Shown piece by piece: positions 7,914 to 14,212 of a DNA stretch of 14,212 nucleotides. A model generated the notes under the pieces. That model saw only the letters and a program-made list of their open reading frames with translations, did not search any database and was not told the origin of the DNA. The stretch's first letter is position 1. Each line of letters opens with the position of its first letter. The stretch is from an uncultured Bacteroidales bacterium (lineage in GTDB: Bacteria > Bacteroidota > Bacteroidia > Bacteroidales > Paludibacteraceae): contig CAIWIS010000709.1 in assembly GCA_903912795.1 (NCBI GenBank), forward strand, positions 1 to 14,212, in the 5' to 3' direction. A program made the translations under genes and the position numbers.

Positions 7914-8393
7914 TTATTCCGCTTTTTCAATTTTTATACCAATATCGTTAATACCCAAGAGCATAGAATCGCGCATACCATGTTGAATTTGGTAGCGATA
8001 ACGACCAGGCTTGGAAAATCTGAAGTTCTTACGATAAAGTACAGGCATATTGTAAATAGGGCCAACACCCGAGCCTAGCCATTTTCCAAAATCATCGGCC
8101 AAATAAAAGTTAATGCTATCCTTTGTAATGGTACTATCCTGTCCCATTTCCGAAATAAAAAGCCATAAGTTTTGATATGGATATTCACCTCTATTACGCG
8201 TATTTACATAGAAGTTATAGTTCGCATTAGGTGCATCAATTGTTACATCAAAAGTGAATACACTGTCCTTGGACCAGCCATTCACATTAACGGGTTGGTA
8301 TTTAAAAAAAACCTCATTGTTCACACACGACACCAGCGATATGATAATAAACAAGAAAAACAGTTTACTATTTAGGTTGATTATTCTGATCAT
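7914..8393 (-). CDS. gldH: GldH-like lipoprotein
   Basis: This 159-aa predicted lipoprotein has a basic N-terminus, a hydrophobic stretch (11-20) and the lipobox SLVSC with lipidated Cys23. Mature Cys is followed by Val-Asn-Asn rather than Asp, so outer-membrane sorting is plausible. The rest is a beta-rich domain with DSVFTFDVTI, NRGEYPYQNLWLFI and a C-terminal GINDIGIKIEKAE. This matches GldH, needed for gliding in Flavobacterium and also present in non-gliding Bacteroidota, where its role is unclear. Its ATG lies 26 bp inside the PSP1 gene, indicating translational coupling. The context (holB-PSP1-gldH) supports the assignment; motility of this organism is not implied. Confidence 0.85.
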   Translation of the reverse strand: MIRIINLNSKLFFLFIIISLVSCVNNEVFFKYQPVNVNGWSKDSVFTFDVTIDAPNANYNFYVNTRNRGEYPYQNLWLFISEMGQDSTITKDSINFYLADDFGKWLGSGVGPIYNMPVLYRKNFRFSKPGRYRYQIQHGMRDSMLLGINDIGIKIEKAE

Positions 8394-9567
8394 TGCGTTT
8401 AATAAGTTTTGGTGGATTGCTGCTTGTGTTTTGCACCGGTCTTGCTATACCTTCTTTCCTATTACCTTGATTTTTATTATTTTTTGCAGGCGCCTTTTTA
8501 GAACTATCAAACCTTGTTAAACTATCCTGTCCTACCACATTATTATAATCAACAACAAGAGCTTTTGCAGTAGTCACTTTAAGCTCCAGCGAATCAGGTC
8601 TTTTACCTTGCTTATTCAGAGCAATTACCTCTTTAGCTCTATTTACATCTATTGAAACAATATTAGCTCCAAATTCTTTTGAAGTGGAATAGGATAAAAT
8701 ACCTTTGAAAACATCTGTTTTGAAATGATAATAGGTATTGTCAACGGTTTCGAGCGAAATATCTTTGGATGGAAAGTCCTTTTGAGCATCTTGATATGTA
8801 TCGAGTTCAAAGTTCATGCAACATTTCAATTTTCCACACTGACCAGCTAGTTTTTGAGGATTGAGTGAAATATCCTGAACACGTGCTGCCGTAGTTGATA
8901 CCGAATTGAAATTAGTCATCCATCCAGAGCAGCAAAGTTCACGCCCACAAGGTCCAATTCCCCCTATCCTACCCGCTTCCTGACGAGCACCAATCTGCTT
9001 CATTTCGATACGGATGCGAAAAGTTTCGGCAAAAACTTTTATCAACTGACGAAAATCGACACGCTCATCGGCTATATAGTAAAAAATGGCTTTATTTCCA
9101 TCACCCTGAAATTCAACATCGCCAATCTTCATATTAAGTTTGAGACTATCCGCTATTTGGCGAGCTTTTATCATAGTTTGCTGCTCGCGTGCTTTCGATT
9201 CGTTGTATTTTTCGATATCCACCTCACGCGCTTTGCGGTACACGCGTCGAATTTCGAAACGATCTGGGTGAATATTATTTTTGGTCATTTGCAATAAAAC
9301 CAATCGGCCTTGAAGCGTCACTTCACCAATATCGTGCCCTGGCGATGACTCAACAGCCACTATATCACCTTTTTCGAGCGGAATTTTGGTGCTATTCAAA
9401 AAATAACCTTTTCGTGTGTTTTTAAACTGAACTTCAACAAAATCAGTTTCGTTTAATGTTTCGGGCAAATCGATTAACCAATCGAAAACACCCAGCTTTT
9501 TATTCGAATGGCACTGACAACCACCTTTAGTCATGCAGCAACCGCCACTATTTAGAGTAATATCCAT
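8368..9567 (-). CDS. PSP1 C-terminal domain protein (RicT/YaaT family)
   Basis: This 399-aa protein contains the PSP1 domain (about 55-265) with its hallmark cysteine segments GGIGPCGRELCCSGW (202-216) and GQCGKLKCCMNF (242-253). In Bacillus subtilis the homologue YaaT/RicT joins YlbF and YmcA in a complex that binds [4Fe-4S] clusters and FAD and affects RNase Y-dependent mRNA processing; no partner is seen here, so the same role is inference. An N-terminal segment adds Cys10, Cys11, Cys17 and Cys19. Residues 355-399 are a Lys/Asn/Gln-rich, probably disordered tail. It lies between holB and gldH, overlaps gldH by 26 bp, and a heptad tract lies 12 nt upstream of the ATG. Confidence 0.92.
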   Translation of the reverse strand: MDITLNSGGCCMTKGGCQCHSNKKLGVFDWLIDLPETLNETDFVEVQFKNTRKGYFLNSTKIPLEKGDIVAVESSPGHDIGEVTLQGRLVLLQMTKNNIHPDRFEIRRVYRKAREVDIEKYNESKAREQQTMIKARQIADSLKLNMKIGDVEFQGDGNKAIFYYIADERVDFRQLIKVFAETFRIRIEMKQIGARQEAGRIGGIGPCGRELCCSGWMTNFNSVSTTAARVQDISLNPQKLAGQCGKLKCCMNFELDTYQDAQKDFPSKDISLETVDNTYYHFKTDVFKGILSYSTSKEFGANIVSIDVNRAKEVIALNKQGKRPDSLELKVTTAKALVVDYNNVVGQDSLTRFDSSKKAPAKNNKNQGNRKEGIARPVQNTSSNPPKLIKRNDQNNQPK

Positions 9568-9579
9568 TTTTTTTTAAAG

Positions 9580-9633
9580 TTAGAAATTAGAAATTAGAAA
9601 TCAGAAATTAGAAAATGAGAAAAAAGTTAGAAA
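9580..9633. repeat. Heptad tandem repeat (TTAGAAA type) before the PSP1 gene
   Basis: Five contiguous 7-bp units (9580-9614), four exact TTAGAAA and one TCAGAAA, are followed by a 12-bp interruption and one further exact copy at 9627-9633. The tract lies 12 nt upstream of the PSP1 start codon in the holB-PSP1 spacer. Confidence 0.85.
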
Positions 9634-9743
9634 TTACATTGGCACATTCTTGGCCCTGCCTGCCGCAGGCAAGTACGCCAATCGAAGATGCCGTGTAGCG
9701 GTAGCAGCAAAGCCGAGCGGTCGCTTAGACTCTTTGTCCACAT
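9627..9743 (-). CDS. Possible 38-aa small ORF in a GC-rich island (doubtful)
   Basis: The ATG at 9743, 7 nt after the holB stop, opens a 38-codon frame closed by the TAA inside an isolated heptad copy. The product starts MWTKSLSDRS, continues LLLPLHGIFDW and ends QAGPRMCQCNF. I recognise no family. The reading frame crosses a GC-rich island unlike the rest of the window, so it may be a by-product of an interspersed repeat rather than a gene. Its position inside an operon spacer means it would be transcribed. Confidence 0.2.
   Translation of the reverse strand: MWTKSLSDRSALLLPLHGIFDWRTCLRQAGPRMCQCNF
9641..9735. repeat. GC-rich intergenic island with palindrome
   Basis: By hand count, 55 of 90 bases in 9641-9730 are G or C (61%), against clearly AT-rich flanks. 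It contains the inverted repeat TGCCTG-ccg-CAGGCA (9657-9671) and two direct copies of AGCGGT. It could be a copy of a dispersed intergenic element; only one copy is in this window. Confidence 0.4.
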
Positions 9744-9750
9744 TTAAAAA

Positions 9751-10908
9751 CTATCTTTTCAACAGCATTATAATTTTTAGAACCAAATCGAAAAATACCA
9801 TTTTGGCATTTACATTTCGTTCAATATGTCGTTCAGCCAATTCAAATTCTTTCATTATATCTTCCACATTGCGCTCATTAATGAACGGCGAAAATTTTTG
9901 CGAAAAATCTGATTCGTAGCTTACAAAGTAGTTTAAATCGGTTTGTTTTAGGTTTAAAATAAAGTTTTCGCGCGTCATGTGTTGCGCGTAAACAAGAAAT
10001 TTCTTCTGTCTTTCCCTACCAATAGCAGGTGCTGCCATATCGTCGGCCCATTTTCGTAAGGTCTTAAGCGAAGCATGATCTTTCCTGTTTCCAACCTGCC
10101 ATGCTAAACGCATAATTAACACAAAACGTTCAAAGTTGACTTTATTCTCGTCGTCCTCACTCAAAATTGACATGGCACTCAAATAACTGCCATTTGCAAT
10201 TCGAGCCAAATTAAGAGCATCGTGTTGTGTAATTTCAATATCTCTATTTTTCAACAAAGCCTTAACCAAATCGCTATCAGTAAGCTTAGGTATAGCCACA
10301 TGTTGTGTGCGCGATAAAATGGTTGTTAAAATTTCGTCGGGAGCGTTCGAAACCAATAGAAAAACAGTCTTTTCAGGTGGTTCCTCCAATATTTTCAATA
10401 ATTTATTGGCACATTCCACATTCATTTTTTCGGGCAACCAAATAATCATTATTTTATATTCCGACTCATAAGTTTTGAGACTTAATTTACGAATAATCTC
10501 CTGACTTTCATTCGAATAAATCATCCCCTGTTTTGCATCGCCACTAATAACAGCATACCAATCGTTTACACTAAAGTATGGATTCCTCAGAATTGTCTCT
10601 CTAAATTCACCAATAAAATCGTCGCAAACGGTACTTAATTTCCCTGTAGGTTTAATAATTGGAAACACAAAATGCAAATCGGGATGTGCTAACTTTTTGT
10701 ACTTAACACACGAAGGGCAAATACCACACGAATCGTTTTCCTTCTTATTTTCGCAACAAATAAATTGAGCATAAGCTATGGCCAATGCTAATTTTCCAAT
10801 TCCTTCGGGTCCACGTAATAATTGAGCATGCGGAATCCGCTGATCCTTTACCGAGCACACAAATCGATCTTTAATTTCTTGTTGTCCAATTACTTCTGAA
10901 AATAGCAT
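9751..10908 (-). CDS. holB: DNA polymerase III subunit delta' (clamp-loader AAA+ protein)
   Basis: This is the delta' subunit of the clamp loader, which with delta and gamma/tau opens the sliding clamp at the replication fork. The 385-aa protein has an AAA+ fold with FSEVIGQQ near the N-terminus and a P-loop-like GPEGIGKLA (33-41). This lacks the usual Thr/Ser after Lys, in keeping with delta' being a non-hydrolysing subunit. A zinc-binding module with Cys51 or Cys52, Cys61, Cys64 and Cys67 (CGICPSC) follows. MIIWLPEKMN, KLLKILEEPP and ILSRTQ (an SRC-like motif) follow in the AAA+ core. Residues 240-385 form the helical collar region. It is the first gene of the operon with PSP1, gldH and trmB, and has its own promoter just upstream. 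Confidence 0.95.
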   Translation of the reverse strand: MLFSEVIGQQEIKDRFVCSVKDQRIPHAQLLRGPEGIGKLALAIAYAQFICCENKKENDSCGICPSCVKYKKLAHPDLHFVFPIIKPTGKLSTVCDDFIGEFRETILRNPYFSVNDWYAVISGDAKQGMIYSNESQEIIRKLSLKTYESEYKIMIIWLPEKMNVECANKLLKILEEPPEKTVFLLVSNAPDEILTTILSRTQHVAIPKLTDSDLVKALLKNRDIEITQHDALNLARIANGSYLSAMSILSEDDENKVNFERFVLIMRLAWQVGNRKDHASLKTLRKWADDMAAPAIGRERQKKFLVYAQHMTRENFILNLKQTDLNYFVSYESDFSQKFSPFINERNVEDIMKEFELAERHIERNVNAKMVFFDLVLKIIMLLKR

Positions 10909-10939
10909 ATACAGTTTTTTCCCAATTTGATATAAACTG

Positions 10940-10971
10940 CAAATATATAAAAAAAAGAAGACATTCGAAAA
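10940..10971 (-). promoter_or_regulatory. Promoter of the holB operon
   Basis: On the minus strand TATATTTG (10947-10940) is an exact TAnnTTTG -7 box. TTTT lies 20 bp upstream (10971-10968), one base off the -33 TTTG at the consensus 19-21 bp spacing. The expected 5' leader is about 25 nt. Confidence 0.6.
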
Positions 10972-11019
10972 TTTAAAATTGAAATATTAGCGTGATACAA
11001 ATAAATAATTTGAATAAAA

Positions 11020-11051
11020 TTTTCATATTTATAAACTAATGACTAATTTTG
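11020..11051 (+). promoter_or_regulatory. Promoter of the S46 peptidase gene
   Basis: TAATTTTG (11044-11051) matches the TAnnTTTG -7 box and TTTT (11020-11023) lies 20 bp upstream at the -33 position. The start point would be near 11058, inside a 17-bp palindrome (11053-11069), with a leader of about 55 nt. This also argues that the in-frame ATG at 11039 is not used. Confidence 0.6.
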
Positions 11052-11052
11052 T

Positions 11053-11069
11053 ATATCGAAATTCGATAT
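11053..11069. promoter_or_regulatory. Possible operator palindrome at the S46 peptidase start point
   Basis: A perfect inverted repeat, ATATCGAA-a-TTCGATAT, lies immediately after the -7 box and spans the predicted transcription start. Placement and symmetry suit a dimeric repressor, but no regulator can be named. Confidence 0.35.
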
Positions 11070-11113
11070 TTATTATTTTAAAAACAAGAAAAGAAATCGT
11101 AAATATAATTACA

Positions 11114-13237
11114 ATGAAGAAATTAGCAGTAGTATTATTGGTAGTAATAAGCAGTTTTGCCGTAAAGGCCGACGAAGGTATGTGGATGCTGCCTTTAATT
11201 GAAAAACTCAATATCCAAAAAATGAATGGACTGGGCTGTACGCTTACTGCCGACCAAATTTACAGCGAAAAAAATATAAGTCTCAAAGATGCGGTTATTG
11301 TTTTTGGAAATGGTTGTACAGGCGTCGTGGTATCGAGTCAAGGATTAGTTTTCACCAATCACCATTGTGGTTATGGAGCAATCCAACAACACAGCACAGT
11401 GGATCATAATTATTTAAAATATGGATTTACTGCCGAAAAGCTGGAAGATGAAATACCCACACCAGACCTTACGGTGAAATTTTTGGTAAGCATTACCGAC
11501 ATTACCGAACGAGTTATTTCGCAGCTGCCCGAAGAACTTATTGGTAGCAAACGAGTTGCCAAACAAGATTCCATTTTAACAGCCATCAAAAAAGAGTTTT
11601 CGAAAGATACGCATTACAAGATAAGCACCAAATCGTTTTATTCCGACAATGAATTTTATGTTTTTGTTTACGAGGAATTTACAGATGTACGATTTGCGTA
11701 TGCGCCACCTTCGTCAATAGGAAAATTTGGTGGTGATACCGATAATTGGATGTGGCCACGACACACAGGCGACTTCTCCGTATTTAGGGTTTATAGTGAC
11801 GTTAATGGAAAACCTGCCACTTACTCCAAAGACAATGTGCCTTATTCACCCAAACGATTTGCAACCATATCGAACCAAGGATATACTGCTGGCGATTACA
11901 GCATGATAATGGGAAATCCGGGAACTACAACACGCTACCTATCGTCATGGGGAATAGAAAACCGCATGAAAAACGGCAACCAAGCCCGAATCGATATCAG
12001 AGGAGCAAAGCAAACAGTTTGGAAATCGTTTATGAAAACGAACGAAGCAATCAATATTGCTTATGCTAGTAAATATGCACGCAGTTCCAACTATTGGAAA
12101 AACAGCATTGGCATGAACAAAGCCATACAAAAACTTGGAATTATTGAACGAAAAAAATCAGAACAAAAAGAATTTACAGAATGGGTAAATGCGTCGGAAA
12201 ACAGAAAAACCAAATACGGCTCAGCATTAACAAATTTACAAAACGGGTATGGGAAAATAAGCAAATACAGTCATGCACTTAACTTTATGCGCGAATCGCT
12301 TTTGAGTGGGACAGAAATGCCACGAATAGCTTCTACAATAGTGAAGCTTACCGAAGGCAAATTCAACAAAGACTCTGTTCTGAAAGAAGCGGCCGAATTA
12401 TACAAAGATTATTATGCCGAAGTAGATCAAGCCACATTTGAAGTAATGATAAACGAATATAAAAAAGCTGTAGAGGCAGAATACCTACCTGCTTTTTACA
12501 ATTTAATAAATAAAAAATTTAAAAGCAGTTCGCAAAAATTTGCTGAATATATTTATTCAAAATCAGTTTTCACAACATTCGATAAATTTAAGAAAGCACT
12601 GAATAAGAACACAATAAACTTATTAAATGATCCAGCAGTTTTATATTATCGCGAAACATCATTACTTTATGGAAGCTTACAAAAAGGAGACTATGAGCAG
12701 GCTTTAGAATTGATTAAGGATGCTGAGCGCAACTATGAAGCTGGTCTAAAGGAAATGGATACAGAAAAAGGAGCAGCTCGCTACCCCGATGCTAATTCGA
12801 CTATGCGATTGACTTATGGAAAAATTGGCAGTTATAAACCAGCCGATGCCATTGATTATAATTATTACACTACTACACAAGGCATTTTGGAAAAAGAAAT
12901 TCCAAATGATTATGAATTTGATGTTCCTGCAAAGTTAAAAAACACCATTACTGAGAGTAATTACGGAGCCTATATCGATTCGAAAACTGGTAAAATGCAT
13001 GTTGCATTTTTGAGCAATAACGATATAACAGGAGGCAACTCAGGAAGCCCAATATTCAATGCAAAAGGCGAACTTATTGGACTTGCTTTTGACGGAAACT
13101 GGGAAGCAATGAGTGGTGATATTATTTTTGAACCCGATTTACAACGCACTATTAATGTAGACATACGCTACGTATTGTTTATAATGGACAAAGTGGGAGG
13201 CGCAAATCGCCTAATCAATGAACTTACAATTAAATAA
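11114..13237 (+). CDS. Secreted S46-family dipeptidyl-peptidase, DPP7 type
   Basis: The enzyme removes N-terminal dipeptides from peptides in the periplasm or at the cell surface. Starting at MKK (11114) gives 707 aa with a clear signal peptide: basic start, hydrophobic core and a cleavage site after VKA (residue 19). The ATG at 11039 would add 25 residues before the signal peptide and lies upstream of the predicted -7 box. S46 features are a chymotrypsin-like N-terminal part with TNHHCGYG (His84), GGDTDNWMWPRHTGDF (Asp220) and GGNSGSP (Ser643). A long helical insertion (about 280-560) caps the active site. Residue 661, 18 after the serine, is Gly as in DPP7; DPP11 has Arg there, selecting Asp/Glu. 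Preference for hydrophobic P1 residues is therefore predicted. It probably serves peptide-based nutrition. Confidence 0.95.
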   Translation: MKKLAVVLLVVISSFAVKADEGMWMLPLIEKLNIQKMNGLGCTLTADQIYSEKNISLKDAVIVFGNGCTGVVVSSQGLVFTNHHCGYGAIQQHSTVDHNYLKYGFTAEKLEDEIPTPDLTVKFLVSITDITERVISQLPEELIGSKRVAKQDSILTAIKKEFSKDTHYKISTKSFYSDNEFYVFVYEEFTDVRFAYAPPSSIGKFGGDTDNWMWPRHTGDFSVFRVYSDVNGKPATYSKDNVPYSPKRFATISNQGYTAGDYSMIMGNPGTTTRYLSSWGIENRMKNGNQARIDIRGAKQTVWKSFMKTNEAINIAYASKYARSSNYWKNSIGMNKAIQKLGIIERKKSEQKEFTEWVNASENRKTKYGSALTNLQNGYGKISKYSHALNFMRESLLSGTEMPRIASTIVKLTEGKFNKDSVLKEAAELYKDYYAEVDQATFEVMINEYKKAVEAEYLPAFYNLINKKFKSSSQKFAEYIYSKSVFTTFDKFKKALNKNTINLLNDPAVLYYRETSLLYGSLQKGDYEQALELIKDAERNYEAGLKEMDTEKGAARYPDANSTMRLTYGKIGSYKPADAIDYNYYTTTQGILEKEIPNDYEFDVPAKLKNTITESNYGAYIDSKTGKMHVAFLSNNDITGGNSGSPIFNAKGELIGLAFDGNWEAMSGDIIFEPDLQRTINVDIRYVLFIMDKVGGANRLINELTIK

Positions 13238-13247
13238 ATAAGATAGT

Positions 13248-13904
13248 ATGCAACGTTTAAAATCTTTATGCATTGTTTTATTAATCGTTTTCTTTGGTAG
13301 TTTATACCAAGGTGCTGTTTTACCATTTATCGATGGCATTAATTATGGGCTAACCATAGCTAAATACGAAGATAATACTCAAAACAAAACACAAGAATTC
13401 ATTATGATGGACGTAGAACCCAAAAATCCGGACATCATGCTACCAAACGAGTTAAACACCAAAAACGGTCAAGAAGTATTAGTACAATCAAATAATATAT
13501 CGCTTATTTTTAGCGATATACAGCAAAAGCCTATTTGGTGGTTGGCATTAAATTCACTTTATATGGCATTAACTATTATTGTCTTGATTTTAGGAATTTG
13601 GATTCCATTTCTGGTGGTAAAAGTCCTTCGCTCGTTACAACATTCCGAAGTTTTTGAGCGTATTAATCTGGCTCGTATAAACCGTATTGGTACAATAATT
13701 TTAGGAATTGGATTAATTGGTTCAGTTATTCAACTAATCAATATTATAAGCGCTGAATATTTGGTTGATCTTACTCATTATAGGTTTACGTATTCGAAAA
13801 TAATTGATTTCAATGCCATTATAATGGGTATAGTAATACTGATTATGACCGAAGTAATGCGAATTGCTGTTGAGATGAAAGAAGAACAAGATTTTACAAT
13901 TTAA
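13248..13904 (+). CDS. DUF2975 family membrane protein
   Basis: This 218-aa protein has four predicted transmembrane segments: about 5-27, 98-125, 146-168 and 186-206. Residues 30-95 form a hydrophilic loop after the first helix, probably extracytoplasmic. The segment SEVFERINLARINRIG (133-148) between helices 2 and 3 resembles the conserved cytoplasmic loop of DUF2975 proteins. The function of this family is unknown. It begins 10 nt after the peptidase stop and is followed 11 nt later by a small helix-turn-helix gene; the DUF2975/HTH pairing is seen in other bacteria, for example yoaS-yozG in Bacillus. A sensor or accessory role with the regulator is inference. Confidence 0.8.
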   Translation: MQRLKSLCIVLLIVFFGSLYQGAVLPFIDGINYGLTIAKYEDNTQNKTQEFIMMDVEPKNPDIMLPNELNTKNGQEVLVQSNNISLIFSDIQQKPIWWLALNSLYMALTIIVLILGIWIPFLVVKVLRSLQHSEVFERINLARINRIGTIILGIGLIGSVIQLINIISAEYLVDLTHYRFTYSKIIDFNAIIMGIVILIMTEVMRIAVEMKEEQDFTI

Positions 13905-13915
13905 GAAACACAAAA

Positions 13916-14125
13916 ATGGCAATAATAGTAAATTTAGATGTAATGATGGCGCGTAGGAAGATTTCGCTCAACGAACTATCCGAACGCGTTGATATTACTC
14001 CAGCAAATTTATCCATCCTTAAAACCGGCAAAGCCAAAGCAATCCGCTTTAGTACATTAGATGCAATATGCAAAGTATTAAATTGCCAACCAGCTGATAT
14101 TTTGGAGTTTAGAGACGAAGAATAG
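13916..14125 (+). CDS. Small Cro/CI-type (HTH_26, YozG-like) transcriptional regulator
   Basis: This 69-aa protein is essentially one DNA-binding domain: a short beta strand AIIVNLDVMM, then ISLNELSERVDITPANLSIL (16-35) forming the helix-turn-helix, and STLDAICKVLNCQPADILEF (46-65) as the closing helices. That is the standard layout of YozG-like Xre-family regulators. It lacks a ligand or dimerisation domain, so any signal probably comes from its partner, the DUF2975 protein encoded just upstream. The pair probably regulates its own promoter or nearby genes; the target is unknown. It ends at TAG, 20 nt before a strong terminator. Confidence 0.88.
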   Translation: MAIIVNLDVMMARRKISLNELSERVDITPANLSILKTGKAKAIRFSTLDAICKVLNCQPADILEFRDEE

Positions 14126-14145
14126 AGTTTTGGAATACGATTAAT

Positions 14146-14191
14146 AAGAAAAAGCGTTTGAACTAGTGTTCAAACGCTTTTTCTTGTTTTT
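14146..14191 (+). terminator. Intrinsic terminator after the HTH gene
   Basis: A perfect 18-bp stem (14146-14163 with 14168-14185) with a 4-nt TAGT loop is followed by a T-rich stretch to 14191. It marks the end of the plus-strand unit. The A-rich left arm would also give some termination from the other side. Confidence 0.92.
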
Positions 14192-14205
14192 GTGACCCAG
14201 GAGGG

Positions 14206-14212
14206 AGATCGG
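14206..14212. other. Likely sequencing-adapter remnant at the contig end
   Basis: The final seven bases AGATCGG equal the first seven of the common Illumina adapter AGATCGGAAGAGC. They are probably not genomic if 14212 is the end of the assembled contig. Confidence 0.45.

Noticed and set aside
9650..9919. 89-codon plus-strand ORF crossing the GC-rich island
   Set aside because: It runs antisense into the conserved end of holB; coding there is explained by the minus strand.
11039..11113. Upstream in-frame ATG for the S46 peptidase
   Set aside because: It adds 25 residues before a clear signal peptide and lies upstream of the predicted -7 box.
14192..14205. Annotated tRNA fragment on the minus strand
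   Set aside because: Only about 14 bases remain before the adapter-like end and the T-loop TTC is not present, so it cannot be supported as a feature.

Overview
The window looks like chromosomal DNA from an AT-rich member of the Bacteroidota, most likely an uncultured Bacteroidales relative. The evidence is a set of lineage-typical genes: a GldH-type lipoprotein, a PSP1-domain protein beside holB, DapL, an S46 dipeptidyl-peptidase and a long PurF-like amidotransferase. Start codons lack clear Shine-Dalgarno sequences, and upstream boxes match the Bacteroidetes promoter core TAnnTTTG. No phage, transposase, CRISPR or rRNA genes are visible.

Layout. At 1-399 (+) is the 3' end of a Gly/Ser/Thr-rich surface-type protein with a C-terminal membrane tail. 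It converges on a long minus-strand block across a hairpin that can terminate both strands. Read in transcription order (right to left), the block is: holB (10908-9751), a PSP1/RicT-like protein (9567-8368), gldH-like (8393-7914) and trmB (7908-7153), which form a tight operon; bactofilin plus a YhdH/AcuI-type reductase (7019-5671) sharing a TAATG junction; then dapL (5563-4337), glmS (4213-2372) and a PurF-like enzyme (2258-462). The last three handle amino or amide nitrogen. GlmS and the PurF-like protein both begin with an N-terminal-nucleophile glutaminase domain with Cys at residue 2.

To the right of holB is a 205-bp divergent control region with one near-consensus promoter facing each way. 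From 11114 the plus strand carries a secreted DPP7-type S46 peptidase, a DUF2975 membrane protein and a small Cro/CI-type regulator, then a perfect 18-bp-stem terminator. The last seven bases equal the start of the common Illumina adapter, so 14212 is probably a contig end.

The least expected structure is intergenic. Four tracts of exact-period 7-bp tandem repeats lie in minus-strand 5' regions, three of them within about 12 nt of a start codon. The heptad sequences differ (TTAATAA, TTACTGC, TTAGAAA), but each contains TTA on the plus strand, which is a TAA stop on the transcribed strand. Because 7 is not a multiple of 3, three units close all three frames. A 61% GC island with a 38-codon ORF sits between holB and the PSP1 gene beside one of these tracts.
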